NCBI GenBank assembly: GCA_039881145.1
Contig: JAYKKI010000039.1
Span: forward strand, 16,870,001 to 16,934,000
Length of the DNA stretch: 64,000 nt
Source of the DNA: Druceiella hillmani
Lineage: Eukaryota > Arthropoda > Insecta > Lepidoptera > Hepialidae
Direction of reading: 5' to 3'
The notes beneath the pieces are model-generated. The model made no database searches. It was not told the DNA's origin and was given only the letters and a program-made list of their open reading frames with translations. Each line of letters starts with the position of its first letter. Positions within the stretch are counted from its first letter, which is position 1. The position numbers were made by a program, and so were the translations under genes. Below, piece by piece: positions 1 to 11,771 of this stretch.

Positions 1-379
1 AAATCTTAACAAGGCATTGTTAAGGAAAAGGGGGCAAGATAGAAATAAGGAAGGTCTGGACTATAGGAGAACATTTTCTGATGACCTTTCAGAACATTCC
101 TGATGCCAGGATGTAGTTTATTTCAAAGTTTGCTTGGACGGAGAAGCACTTTTCATAAAATGTGGATGTATGTTCGTTAAAGACGAGACTAATTTTGTTT
201 TAGAACGTAGCCCTAGGCCGTAAGCAAAGAAGTAATTAAATCTACTTCTAAGTTGCGTTGGGAACTTTGAGTTGTTAAAAATACTATCAAGAAGTATAAG
301 AATATGTAGATAGGGTTAGTCATTGATTTTCATCCGTTACGCTTAAACTTTACTCTTCGATTTGAGAAATCAGTCGTAA
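1..379. other. anonymous AT-rich DNA
   Basis: No reading frame or RNA signature is visible in this stretch before the first recognisable interspersed repeat. Confidence 0.5.
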
Positions 380-575
380 CGTCCATTGTTTTAGCTACTT
401 TTATGTAAAGTGAAATATGACGCCATTTTAACATATGGAGTTTTCAAGTTAAAGGTTTCATCGTGATACAACATGCCGACGTCAACTTAAAGGCTAACAA
501 CTCCGTAATATTTACGTTATTCATAAAGTAACGTGATATAATATAAGGCTGGTTTCATACAAAGTTTAAGTACAT
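380..575 (+). repeat. interspersed repeat family D, copy 1
   Basis: This stretch aligns by eye with 63782-63985 on the same strand and with 5746-5835 on the opposite strand. The shared core includes TTTACGTTATTCATAAAGTA followed by a GTGATA/ATGATA motif, and a GCTAATAACT-like block just before it. No coding capacity is seen. At the other two sites family D lies next to family C in the same relative order (C reversed, then D forward), so D may be one end of a larger unclassified element. The C part would fall before the start of this window. Confidence 0.6.
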
Positions 576-1078
576 AACTTTTCTTGTTTAAGTGTTAGAG
601 GTCTCTTATATAGGGTGGAATATATAGCACAGTGTCAATAAAAGGCTTTCACGGAAATTCTTAGAATTCAGAACCTTAAAAATAGGTAAAACTAAATGTC
701 ATGGAAATTAAAATGCTATTACACAAAAATACCTCGACGGCAATGCTCAATTAAACTGGCTGTTTTAAATAGTTTTATTACTTTTTGTCGAATTGTGAAT
801 TTCCAACAAAAATTATATATGACTCATTATGTAGTTAGCAAAAATTCTTTAATTTTCGAAATTATGTAGAACTATTTTTCTTGCCCCACCCCTAAATTAC
901 TTTTGTATTTACGTACAAGATGAATTAAAATACCAGTACAGGTGTTAGTTAATTTCTATGGCAAGAATTTTCTTCGGATTCCACTCAAAAGTATAAGACG
1001 AAAATATTATTTAACATTTTATTTCTATTTGGACCTTTATTGTGAGAAAAAATTTATTTTTCAATAACAAACTACTTT
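576..1078. other. anonymous AT-rich DNA
   Basis: Nothing recognisable is seen in this interval between the family D copy and the first TIR-type element. Confidence 0.5.
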
Positions 1079-1845
1079 TGAAGTGAACTTCTTTGGACGT
1101 GACGAGACTAAAATTTGCAATGTTGCAACGTTTCACATGTAACGACTGAATGTAATCAATCTATCGCAAGAAGGACAGATAATAGGTACTTAGCTAATAA
1201 CCGAGAGAGATAGATGAACACGATAGAATAAGACAAATGGTATACGCATGCGCGAAAACAAATAAAATGGCGCTCACTACTGCTATCAACTGTTTTGTAA
1301 TTTATGTCTGTCAAAATTTTGTACTTCATATATTACAAAAGTAACAACATATGTACTTAATTTATTTATAAACCCTCAATTAACCGGCATATACAGTTAT
1401 CGAAAATATAATTTACAACAGAGGCAATACATTCCACATCTAGCCGCGTTCTGGTACTAAAATCGCGGCTATTTTTTTAGTTGACAATTGTCTATGTAAA
1501 TGTATACAAAGATTTTATTATATGTTTACGTCAATTTTAATGACATTTTGTAATTTTTTCTGAATGTGTATTTTTAAAATTTGTTTATATACATTTAGTA
1601 CAATCTATGGACTTACACTTAGTATTTGTTCAATATTTAACTCAACACATTGGTCCTGCCATTAAGCATGTTTGCAACTTTGAAGTGTACGCGTGCGCAC
1701 GTGCTGTATGTATTTCAACAGTGAGTAGTATTATAGGTAATTAATATTTATTTCTCTCTCTCTTTCTCTCGCTCTGTCTCTGCCGTTTTATCCCTTACTG
1801 TATACTTAAAAATCGAGGTTTAGATCGACAAAGAAGTTTCAATTC
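1079..1845. mobile_element. TIR-type nonautonomous element, copy 1
   Basis: The left end reads TGAAGTGAACTTCTTT and the right end reads AAAGAAGTTTCAATTC, an imperfect inverted pair. The interior shares blocks with the copy at 3020-3582: TTGTCTATGTA, the TTTTTCTGAATGT stretch, the ACACTTAGTAT stretch, a CT-rich microsatellite at about 1753-1785, and GTTTTATCCCTTAC just after it. Similar ends bound the elements at 19444-19747 and 30274-30837. No transposase frame is present, so it would depend on a partner element. The superfamily is not recognised. Confidence 0.45.
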
Positions 1846-2831
1846 TGTTACGCGTACTGACGAAAGCATTAGACGTTTTTTTTATTTTTAAAATGTTTGA
1901 CATTTTAATTATATTTAAATATTGGATAATCGTATAGAATTGCCATGTAAAAAAACTTTAGTAAATACTGTATTACCAGTAAAATAATTTTTTTTTTGGA
2001 GGAAATAATATTTATGTCGCTAAACATTCATAGCCAAGTAAGGGGTTCAGCGCGTCGCTATAATGATACCGCATGACGCACGGAGCGCGTGCGCTACGGG
2101 ATGCTTAACCCTTGTGTTGACGTTGAAATAGTATATTTCGAGAATAGTACAGGAACCGAAAAACCTTTCTTTATTGTGATCGTTTTGTTTTGTACTAAGG
2201 GCCCGTATACGCTTGCACTAGCACCTGCACAACGAGAATTTCAAAATACAAAAAGGAATTAGTTTTTATATCATTTATTGCAGAATTCTGAAAACTTATA
2301 AATACATACTAGTACGTTATTTTTATAAACAACATGTGGCTAAAAGAGCGAAAGTTAGAAGTGCGATCACTATTCAGTAAATGCGACCCAGTCTCACCTA
2401 ACTTAGTCTATATGTGAATTATTGCATCCCAAAATTAAAAAATACGGTTAAATAAACCAGACGGTTAAATAAACAAAAAAAAATGTTACAATTTCAAGGA
2501 CCGTTCTAGAATGTATATTTTTTATTATTAAGTACACCATTCCTGCCTTACTAGGTTTCAAAACTACAGAAGGTTTGTGCTGTTTTCGTAAACTATTCCG
2601 TGCTATTGGAAATTGTACGCGCAAAGGAAAACTAATCCACTTTACAAAAATTATTTATCTTTTTATATCCTGTACATTTTTAAAAAAAAATTTATATTAC
2701 TTTTATCTATATTAGTTGAGGAAGATCAATGTAAAATGGAATTTTATAAGGTTTAAGACAGTTTTGCACAATAAGCTCTAGAAAATTTGTTTTTTTTAAA
2801 GAGTTTTAAAACATTTGTTTGTGCATTTTAT
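1846..2831. other. AT-rich DNA with one small GC-richer patch
   Basis: No gene is visible. A short patch at about 2045-2105, with several CGCG and GCGC steps, stands out from the AT-rich surroundings. Its role is unknown. Confidence 0.4.
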
Positions 2832-2832
2832 G

Positions 2833-2897
<65 letters not shown>
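2832..2897. repeat. (TA)n microsatellite
   Basis: A nearly pure TA tract with one TG interruption. It is one of eleven such long tracts in the window. Confidence 0.95.
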
Positions 2898-2901
<4 letters not shown>

Positions 2902-3019
2902 ACCTAGCCTTTATTACAGAACTTTTTGAGAGGAATAATATTGCAATACGTTAAATCGATGTATTTCTTCTTACAATTTAAGTAACGCACATCAAAATAC
3001 CTCTCCGATGAATGCTTTT

Positions 3020-3582
3020 TGAAATGAAACTCTTAGGCGGCGATTCGATAATAGAAAAGTGGACGAGAATTGAGAGTAAAATTTTAAGGTCGTGTGACGT
3101 TTAGACACATTTCGTTACACGGGAGAGAAGAAAGACATGACGTAGAGACAAAGAGAGCTATGTATTCAGACGCCATGGAAGTGGAGTAAAAGAGAGCGAC
3201 TTATACACAACTATACAAAGCGATTGAATAAGATAATGACGCGCATGCGCGCGTTGTAGATGTACGCCTCAAACGCTACATATGAAAAGCTGAGGTACCA
3301 CGCATACGTTGTGTTATTAATATTTATCATTGTGTTTTGTGATCATTTTAATTTACATTTGTCTATGTAGTTATATCATTAGATGTTTACGTCGATGTAT
3401 ACTGATATTTTATTAATTTTTCTGAATGTATAGTATTAAGTCTTCTCACACAGATTTATTTTAATCTATAAATTTACACTTAGTATATTCTCTCTCTCTC
3501 TCGCTCTCGGTCTCTCCCTCTATCTCTGCTGTTTTATCCCTTACAGTATACTCACAAATCAAGGTTTACTTTTTTCACTTCT
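3020..3582. mobile_element. TIR-type nonautonomous element, copy 2
   Basis: The left end is TGAAATGAAACTCTTA and the right end TTTTTTCACTTCT, degraded versions of the GAAGT..AACTTC ends of copy 1. The interior matches copy 1 in order, including the CT-rich tract at about 3490-3530 and GTTTTATCCCTTAC after it. The two copies lie about 1.9 kb apart in direct orientation. This could be two insertions or a local segmental duplication. No coding frame is present. Confidence 0.45.
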
Positions 3583-4055
3583 ATCACGGGTACTGAATTG
3601 CACGCGATTAATTTTTTCCGACTTCAGTGAAGTTCTGCCACAAGTTGGATAATTGTTTACAAAATATCCATAGTTTATACATTTAATCCTTTCTCATGAA
3701 TTAATATCTCTACTAATGAAAAAGTGAACAAAATAATTTTCGTAGTTACCGAGAAAACCTCGTACATACAGGCAGACTAACACTGCTAGGAATCTTACTT
3801 TATTATGTGCATTTATTACCAAAATAATTTTTTTGTTAATTGAATATATATACATACATCTATAGGTCTTCTAGAGATTTATAGTGAATATATTAATTAA
3901 AATAAACCTGTTATACGAGAGTAGAATTCAAACTACGAGGAATTCACAAATCTTTACATATATACAGATAAAAATTCAAAATTACGTGGCGTTTGTTTTG
4001 AACTATTTGCAAATATTAATGTTACGTGTAACTATGAACGTTCCCACATCAAAAA
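3583..4055. other. anonymous AT-rich DNA
   Basis: No gene or repeat relation is recognised. A 101-codon open frame beginning at 3884 runs into the GC island and has no protein-like composition. Confidence 0.4.
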
Positions 4056-4200
4056 AATGCCACATGGCCGCCCTAGGACTAGCTATGCGCACATCCGGCC
4101 GCCCACGCGCTGCTCACATCTGCCGCGCTGCCCGCCCAGTCTACCGCCCTATTTATAGCATGGTACACTCACGTGCGTGCGTGCTCTAACACTCGAGACG
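4056..4200. other. GC-rich island with TATA-like motif
   Basis: Roughly 130 bp of CpG-containing, GC-rich sequence sits abruptly inside AT-rich DNA. A TATTTATAG motif follows the GC block at about 4149, and CACGTG lies just after it. This arrangement resembles a small promoter or a conserved regulatory element. Nothing downstream looks like a coding exon, so it could equally be a fragment of a GC-rich transposon. Confidence 0.25.
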
Positions 4201-5585
4201 TGGGCAAAGTGATATATAGCATAAAAAAAATAGAGATTTGTACACTTGTAGCTAATAATAATTAAAATGTTTTCTTTTATTATAGTGTGCAGGTAATAAC
4301 AATTTAAATGTTTTCTTTTCTTATAATAATATTAATAATTTAAATGGATGTTGTTTAAGAACAGTATCTCAATAATGATTTCAAATTATAGTTATGTGAG
4401 TTGATATGTTTCAATGATTTTTAATATGCAATATATTTAAAAGATGCATTTTAAGTATGTGTAAAAACAATCTAAGTGTGGTCTATTGTTTTACAGAGAA
4501 TTTGCTTTTACTTAATTTAGTTTGTTTTTAAGAGTGTAGCTTTTTTTGTATAAGTTTAACATTGTGGATTTGTAAATAAAAAAAATATATACGGACTGAT
4601 ATAGGTTATTCAAAATGCGATTTTTTTCAGAATATTTACCGCTTCATGTTTTAGTAGTTATATCATTATCCTATATGTTGATAGTGGTTATTTATCTTTT
4701 TTTTTAATTACAATCTTGTCCAGAATTAAAAGGTTAATTATTTTTATGTAATTGCAATTAATATACAGGCAGCCGTACGAGATGGCTTACTAAAGTTAAG
4801 AGATAAGTAAACATTTTATATATACTATTATGAAGGATTAAGGAATAGGATACAGCTCTGGTCCTATTTTTAAATTTAAACAATATACAATTATATCTTA
4901 CATTTCACTGCTGTGAAAATTGTAGTCCAAAGATAAACAATTTTATTTGTCTTTTCAGAGTTTCGTATTCTCTGTTCTATTCTTTTTAGAGTATCGTCTG
5001 CTCATCTGTCGGAGCAGTTTTTCGCGGAAACCTTTAAATGTAGAAAGTAGATATTAACATAAATTTTATTAGTCTACATATATATTAATACTTAAACATT
5101 ATTGAAATACAATTATTCATATAGAAATTTAAAATAGGTAAAAAATCGGATATAAGAATCGGATTTTTTAACTTCTTCCTCTCGATAGGGGGTATCAAAT
5201 AAAGAGTAGGTTATGGAAATTCTAAAAACCCATTTTCTTTAATAATTTTACGTATCTAGAGATATTTTTTAATATATCCACAAATAATGAACACTCCTCG
5301 TCCAAATGATCTTTGAAAGTATTGAAGTCAAAATTATTAAAAAAAAACAACATAACCATCCGGTTTACTTAACATCTACCGGAAAATTATAGCAACGATT
5401 TCATATCTCAAAGTTCTTTAAAAATTCGCCATATTTTTACGCCCGTAAAAATTATGCATGATGAAAAATAATACATACTAATATTTGAAAATAGTTTAAT
5501 AGAAATACCATGTCCTACCATATCATACCATGTCCTACCCATAGGCCTTAAATGTTCATTAGAGTTTAATTATGCATGGAACCAC
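4201..5585. other. anonymous AT-rich DNA
   Basis: No coding frame or clear repeat relation is seen. The stretch is dominated by A/T runs. Confidence 0.4.
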
Positions 5586-5742
5586 CTTTTTTCCCAATTC
5601 ACCACCCGAGTCGTCTTAGAAAACCGTAGCAACTCGCCCATGCAAAAAAGGGATCTTCGAAGCCCCAATAATGTCCCGTAGCTATCATCTAGCACCTCCA
5701 ACCAATAAGGTTAGAGACCATCCTCTCGCAGTGATCCATACA
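5586..5742 (-). mobile_element. R1-like LINE, 3' UTR fragment
   Basis: This segment aligns with the 3' untranslated tail of the R1-clade element at 14185-14330, in the same orientation. Shared blocks are CCACCCG, a GGATCTTCGAAG / GGACCTTCGAAAG pair, AATGTCCCGTA / AGTGTCCCGTA, and the AAGGTTAGA / AGGGTTAGA block. The match stops where the LINE coding region would begin, so this is a very short, diverged 5'-truncated copy. Family D sequence begins immediately after it. Confidence 0.65.
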
Positions 5743-5745
5743 ATT

Positions 5746-5835
5746 AGCCCTATGTTGTATCATGTTGATTTATGAATAACGTAAACATTACAGGGTTATT
5801 AGCTTTTCACCAGACAGACGTTCGCATGCTATATC
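5746..5835 (-). repeat. interspersed repeat family D, copy 2 (reverse)
   Basis: The reverse complement contains the TTTACGTTATTCATAAA core of the copies at 380-575 and 63782-63985. It abuts family C at 5856, which suggests C and D form one compact element here. Confidence 0.55.
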
Positions 5836-5855
5836 AAACTTTTATTTTGACAATA

Positions 5856-6207
5856 ATACTTTCGGCTGTCTAATGAAATAACAAAATTTATAATTGACAA
5901 TTTGAGACCGATGATGAAAGTGACACGATGAATAAACATTACTTGACGCGCAACAAAACAAAATAACCTACAAAAACGCGTTTCTTGTCATCCATAAAGT
6001 ACAGACTATCATCGTTAACGAAATGTCTTCGTCCTTTTCTTTTTGCTGGTAAAATTACATCTTGCTATTCTTTTTTCTCAAGCTAACGAAAAATTGCGTT
6101 ACTTTAACGAAGAATAAAGGTTAGGACAAAGCCAGTCTGTTACAACATGCTGATTTTTAAAGCGAACGTTAAGACAACCATTATTATCGTATGTTAGCTA
6201 ATATGTA
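5856..6207 (+). repeat. interspersed repeat family C, copy 1
   Basis: This 350-bp segment aligns along its length with 38247-38600 on the same strand and with 62425-62640 reversed. Shared landmarks are ATACTTTCG..CGTCTAA, GACAATTTG.GACCGA, TGAAAGTGACA, ATCATCGTTAACGAAAT and GATTTTTAAAG near the end. No coding frame is seen, and the family is not one I can name. Confidence 0.65.
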
Positions 6208-6485
6208 AATTGAACGTATGTAAATCGAATGATGCAACATAGAGCTGATTATCTCCATTTTTTCAAGACCGTATTTTGTGATAGCAAGGACGCATTTTGT
6301 AGTTTTATCACGTCCTAAACAATTGCGTGAGCCTGCATTACTACATTCACGCATGCCCTATAATAAAACTATACATGTATAACTATGCTCATCGCAGTTA
6401 AATAAAAAGTGTTCCATATCCTGTTTATCAAAACGACTGGCAAAATAAATACGGTATTGAGAATAACAATAAAATTAATTTTGAT

Positions 6486-6640
6486 TGCGAGTGTACCGCG
6501 CGTCAAGTGTCTCTATTTCCGGGCGCGCGCCTGCAGCTGGCCGCGATTGTTTACGTGGACGCGACGAGCGACGCGCCATCGATCGGGCGCGCGCTCTCCG
6601 CTTATATCATTGCTCCAGCACGCCCGCGCCCGTCTGCAAA
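6486..6640. other. GC-rich island
   Basis: About 150 bp of strongly CpG-rich sequence with GCGCGCGC runs and an ATCGAT core stands in AT-rich DNA. All three forward frames are open across part of it, as expected of GC-rich DNA lacking stop codons, so the 137-codon frame here is not taken as a gene. It may be a regulatory or promoter island, or the GC-rich start of a transposon. Confidence 0.3.
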
Positions 6641-8114
6641 CATCTATCCCCATACAACGATCAGATGATGACCAGATGTTGAGTGAAACTAATTTACCCA
6701 TATCCTTTCAGCGAGCAGTTACGCGGTGGAATTCACCGTCTGCCCCGCAACTTTCTGTTCACTTATTTAAGTGTACTGTTTTGTTTGATGACGCCATGTA
6801 CCGGTTCTTTAAAGTAAGCTAAAGGCAAATAGCAAGGCGATATTTAGTATCGTACCATCATTAGCGAATATTTGTATGGAAATTTAGTTGCATTTTGCGC
6901 TAAACTTCATAGCAATTTCATTTGTTTTTTCATCTAAATTGTGATAAATACCAATGTTCACATGCCAGTTTAGGCTATAAAAGTATGTGTAGACCATAAA
7001 TATACATTTTTATTGCTCTATCTGACATTTATTACTTATTAAATTTAGTTTACCCGGTAATTTTGGTGAGATCACATTTTGCAGAATTACGAAAAAATAA
7101 TATGCTGAGTTTTTTTTAGCTATTAAGAATATTTTTTTTATCTTGATGTTGCATTACAAGTAAATACATCATTTTAAAATTTGGTTTTTCATTTCTTATG
7201 TCCTATTTTTTTATTTTGTCCCCTCCCACATACGCCCCTTAATAAAAAAAACATTTTTAGTATTTTTCTTTTATTAAGGGATAACTTATTACGGGTAACC
7301 AATATATAAAGTTTTTATCATTCTTAAGAAAAGTATACATCTCTATTATAAGCAACAGTTTGGTGTTCAGTCATAATGATCTATTTTAATAGTTGACAAT
7401 AACAGACTGTTAATTTCAAAATCAAACATCCAAACAAACCATTTTTGGCTTTTGTTGAGGATTTTTTTAAATGAAATGTAAAATATTATTAAATAAAATT
7501 TAGAATATGTCTCTAAAAAAATTAAGACGAATCAAGAGACTCGGGACAAATATTGAAAAAAAAACTGAGTGTATGGATCCATAAAGAAAAAAAAAACAAC
7601 ATTTAATCACTTTTATCTATTAAGATCTGTGTTTGAAGGGAGTTCCAGAATTCATACTAGTAGAGTACACATACATAACAAAAATTGAATTAACCTGGCT
7701 GCAGGCAAGGATGCTATTTCTTACTTTAGGTGTTTCGCAGATCTACTTTCTTCTTAAAAGTAACAAAATTAATTATTCCTAAAACTGTTATTAAATAAAT
7801 ACTTCTGGAGCTGAGGAGTGGAACACAATGCAAACGAAATAGGGTTTCCACGGATATTAAAAAAAAATTAATAAATGAACCCGAAAAATTAATAAAATTA
7901 TTGTAAATTTTATTTATGTAACTAATAACAAATTTATGTGTTTAAATTATGTAACTGACTTGGTATTATAAAAAAACAATATTTGCAGTTTTAGATACTG
8001 AATCAGTAAAAGTCGGATTATAATTCTGAGGTAGAATTGTATTTCTATTAAATAAACAAGTAGCATTCATGGAATTAAAAACGATAAAAAATAATGAAAA
8101 AAAAAAAAAAATTT
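6641..8114. other. anonymous AT-rich DNA
   Basis: No gene is seen. Long A runs and scattered AT microsatellites are the only structure. Confidence 0.4.
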
Positions 8115-8438
8115 AATATTTGAAATTATTTCTTCTTTTTTGCTTCTGAAAATATGATTTCAATAAATGATGAGACATTCAATCTTTTATCAGCTTAATG
8201 TTTTATCTCTCAGTTTGTTGCAAAAATAGCCGGCAGAAGAAAAAGCTCGCTCAGCTTGAACACTTGCATGCGATATAGACAATAAATAATCGTACGGAGC
8301 TTTTGGATAGGCTTTGCGTCCGCCGCCAGCAACTCTATCATAAATGCACATTTCGACTCGAATAATAAATTCTAGATCTGTCTTTTCTCTGGAGGAATCT
8401 TTATTTCCTGTCGTGACTCTGTGTATCTCTTTTTCCAA
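8115..8438 (-). pseudogene. hAT-family transposase, C-terminal dimerisation region (remnant)
   Basis: An 82-codon minus-strand frame (8190-8438) carries YDYLLSISHASVQAERAFSS followed by AGYF, the signature of the hAT transposase C-terminal dimerisation region. In intact elements this helps the cut-and-paste enzyme multimerise. After the DKTLS end of the frame, a shift continues as ADKRLNVSSFIEI and a lysine-rich tail, so a frameshift separates the last 25 or so codons. Upstream on the minus strand the expected BED zinc finger and the DDE catalytic region are not recognisable, although an 88-codon frame at 8795-9061 lies in the right direction. The element is inactive. The family call is confident; the element boundaries are unknown. 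Confidence 0.75.
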
Positions 8439-9593
8439 CTTTTATGCGATGGTTAACTCCTCGTCGCCATATCATTACTTGTAATAACAGTTTCCATGTG
8501 GTTATTGTAGATGTCGTCGTGGACTCTCTAGTGTTTGTATAAATTTCGATTTTTGTAATAATTGTACTAAATATTTATACTTATATTCAATTTTTTTAAC
8601 AATTTTTTGAATTTTCAGTGTCCATGTGTTTAGTTTGTTTAATATTTATTCCGAATCTCTTGAATATTGAAACAATACATGTTATTGTAACAATAATGAC
8701 GATAACTGTTCTGATTTAATTTGACGATGGTTTTTCAAATATTTCCATAACAGCGGTCGTAAAAAAATCTTCATCTTGATGCAATGAAATATGGTTAAAC
8801 ACTGAATACAGTTAGTCGTCTTTCTTTTATTGTTTTTCTGAGAGATAAAGTAGGTTGATCACTGAGTTTGTGTGATTGAAAATATAATTTATTAAGTGGA
8901 AACCGTAATATGACGTCCACTTTTAATAACTTTGAATCACGGTGACACGAAGACATTACTGTTGTTTTTGTTACGTGTAAACTGCTATGAATGTTATAAA
9001 GGTCTTCAATTACTTTATCTGTAAATTTCACGTCGGATTTAAAAAGTAGTAATGCTTTCATAATACACTTTTTTCATTTAAGAAATGGGCCAACCATATC
9101 TGGTGAGTTACTGCATCGTTTTACAGTCTAATATCAGATTCAGGTTTATACTGCACTCTTCTAAAGTGTCTTTTCTAATATTCATTTTTCAAGAGAGATT
9201 TATGGAATCCTGTTACTTTTTTAGTAATCATTTTATATAAAAATATGGCTCTGGAATTGGTCCATTAATAAAAAAAATATCATCATCAATTCCTTCATTT
9301 TCTTCTTTAGCTTCGGTATCTTCGGTTTCTGGTTCAGATTACAGATCTGAAGTTTTCTGGATTTCATATTATATCATTCCATGGGCATACAACAGTTGAT
9401 GGTGGCCGTCAAATTTTTTACCCATTTTAACCATTGCACTGTTCTCTGTAGTAAAAGGCTTATAAGCGATTCCTTGGGTTAGAATGATGGTTTAATTTCC
9501 ATACTTCGCAACTGATAAGAAGACGTAGACCTCATGGACGAAGACATAAACCTCATAGACCTTTGGTTTTTAAGTGAATTGGTGTTAAGAAAA
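8439..9593. other. AT-rich DNA, possibly decayed hAT interior
   Basis: The minus strand continues away from the hAT remnant and includes an 88-codon frame (8795-9061) that I cannot match to a domain. It may be an eroded part of the same transposon. No other feature is visible. Confidence 0.25.
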
Positions 9594-9727
9594 GATTTTG
9601 CAAATTAACAACTACCTCTTGAGAAATTCCGTTCTCCATATCCGAAATCCAATATCAGATTTTGCAAATTAACAACTACCTCTTGAGAGATTCCGTTCTC
9701 CATATCCGAAATCCAATATCAGATTTT
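9594..9727. repeat. 64-bp tandem duplication
   Basis: A 64-bp unit starting GATTTTGCAAATTAACAAC is present twice (starts at 9594 and 9658) with a single A/G difference seen. A third unit begins at 9722 but diverges at once. The near identity implies a recent duplication. Confidence 0.85.
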
Positions 9728-9732
9728 GTAAA

Positions 9733-10055
9733 GTAATAAATAAAGTAACAACTGACCAGTAGCAAATATATCGAATCAAGATTGATTTACTACCACCCGT
9801 TAAGGAGTTGCAATATTCATCTTTGGAACTCATCATCAGACACTGACCTGGTCGATGGTGTATTTATTTTGCAAAGTAAAAACTACCAGTAGCAAATATC
9901 TTAAATTACGTTTGATTTACTACCATCCGATAAGAAGTTCTATTGTTCATCTCTAGAACGCATCATCAGATTCTAAAATGATCTATGATGTAGATATCTT
10001 GCAAAGTAACAACTATCAGTAGCAAATGTCTTGAATCACGTTTAACTTACTTATG
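9733..10055. repeat. 130-bp tandem repeat, about 2.4 copies
   Basis: The motif CAGTAGCAAATAT recurs at 9757, 9887 and 10017, a period of 130 bp. The rest of the unit (GATTTACTACCA, CATCATCAGA) repeats in register with moderate divergence. Confidence 0.8.
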
Positions 10056-10159
10056 ATGTATCGTTATAGGTTCAACATAGATAATTATTTTTATGTTTGA
10101 ATATTTGGGTATGGCTTTGTCCAGGCTGCTTTCGCTTTTAATCTAAACGTAATGCATCC

Positions 10160-10362
10160 AAATGGGAAAGAAATGGTTTTTGAATGGTAATCACGTAACA
10201 GAAGACGCAGAATAAGGGAGTCTACCGCTAGGTGGACAGATGAGATGGTAAAGGTTGTGAGAAGCCGTTGGATGCAAGCAACATAGGATTGATATTTAAG
10301 GGAGTTTATGGAGGAGGCCTTTGTTTAGCAATGGACGTCTTCCAGTTGATGACGATGATCTA
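10160..10362 (+). pseudogene. RTE-like non-LTR retrotransposon, 3' end remnant
   Basis: Plus-strand frames, with breaks, spell RRRRIRESTARWTDEMVKVV, then SRWMQAT, then EFMEEAFV.QWTSS. This is the order of the extreme C-terminus of insect RTE-type reverse transcriptase ORFs, where a GRP..RW.DD block is followed by an AE.RA.W...EAYVQQW block. It is followed by a TGATGACGATGAT trinucleotide-rich stretch typical of the 3' end of such elements. The fragment covers only about 65 codons and contains stops. The rest of the element is not recognisable upstream. Confidence 0.6.
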
Positions 10363-11435
10363 ATGCGACCCATATTAGAATCAAATCTATTTTACTAGAA
10401 TATATTTATATCGAGGTTTAAGTTAGTAAATCTGGGTCGAGATACATCTGGATTACTTTCAATTAGGATTGGTATTTATGAAAGCGATCGGTTTGGACTA
10501 AACTTGATTTGAGAGAATAAAACTTGTCTTACATGGAATAGAGTTTGCCTGCAATGTATTGGAGGGGACTTAAGTTTTTAATGTAGAACTTCTTTATTGG
10601 ATGGGCATAAATTTAAACCGATTTTGACAAATTTACTAATTTTACCAGTTTTCAACATATTTCAAGAGGTCAAAGAAAAATCTAAAAAAAACATCAGTTG
10701 GTGTTACTGATAATGCTAAAAAAATAACAATATTTTGTTAAGAATCAAATGTTTTAGTAGAATTATATCTAATTACATGTAATTCTAATGTTTAACTAAA
10801 TCTTCAAATAAGCTACTTTTTGAGAATAGCTCGTTCTTAATTCGTTCAGTGTCGGACATTGCAATAACAACATTTTTAGATTATTTTAAAATGAAACTGT
10901 GAATCATAATAACTTCCCTCATATATTCGTTGATCTATCACAGCTCTGTGATTTCTATCATTTTAGTATATAAGAATGCAATTTTTTGAACATATGCTTC
11001 AGATTAAATGTCTAAAGATTTTTTTCACATACTTCGTGGGGCAAAATTGGAAGGGTTGTTCAAAGTCGAATTGAGGTATTGTTTGCAATTTTTCACTTGT
11101 AAGCCCAAAATTTTAAGCTATAAAAGCATTGTGCAGCGTCCTCTTTCTACCCCCCTCTAAGATCTGAACAAAAGATTTAAAAAATATAGATACTATAATT
11201 TAATTCCAGTTTTCAATTCAAATGATTCCGGTTCACTTGCATCGATAACTCAGGAAATGTAGATAACTATGTAACCATATTTTATGTGATTTCCAATACA
11301 TAATTGGCACCTTTGATTCAAATTCTTTTGCAAGAGTTTCTAAATCCGTCTTTTGCAACCTAAATTATATTCCGAAAGCTCGTTTTAATATTTAATACAT
11401 ATTAAGACGCAATATTCAATATTAGGGCTGTTAAA
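10363..11435. other. anonymous AT-rich DNA
   Basis: No gene or repeat identified. A short self-complementary stretch around TATCACAGCTCTGTGATTT at about 10937 is too small to call. Confidence 0.4.
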
Positions 11436-11710
11436 CCCTTTTGTCGGCCGGCTGCGGCCCATACAAAACAGCCCTTGTCACCGTCCCCCGCAAGCACGCG
11501 GCACGCGCCACTCATGGCAAACACAGGTGGCGTCGCACAGGGACGCACATTGTGGGCCTCCCACACGGATACGGGGAAGGAAGTCGGCAGAGCCACATGT
11601 CGCGCCGTGCGTGGGGGACTTTATTTTCGTACTGGCCGGAATAGTTTTACGATCCGCCTGTTTGGGCCTTTAAATATCCTTGCGCAGTGTAACGGGGTTG
11701 AGGTGTAGCC
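11436..11710. other. GC-rich patch upstream of tandem array
   Basis: About 200 bp of GC-rich sequence (GCCGGCTGCGGCC at its start, repeated CGCGCC and GGGGA motifs later) interrupts the AT-rich DNA and then grades into the tandem array at 11772. Three overlapping open frames of 64-77 codons exist on both strands, but none has a recognisable domain. It may be the GC-rich end of a transposon that also contains the array. Confidence 0.3.
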
Positions 11711-11771
11711 ATGTGCTATTGAGCTGCCAACTGACGCAATCCGCTTTTGGACGTGTGTTTTTCTAAAGGGG

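Noticed and set aside
6409..6822. 137-codon open frame through a GC island
   Set aside because: Three frames are open over the same GC-rich DNA, the composition is not protein-like, and the frame starts and ends in AT-rich sequence.
8795..9061. 88-codon frame as upstream exon of the hAT transposase
   Set aside because: It lies in the right direction but shows no catalytic or zinc-finger motif, so it is noted only as possible eroded interior.
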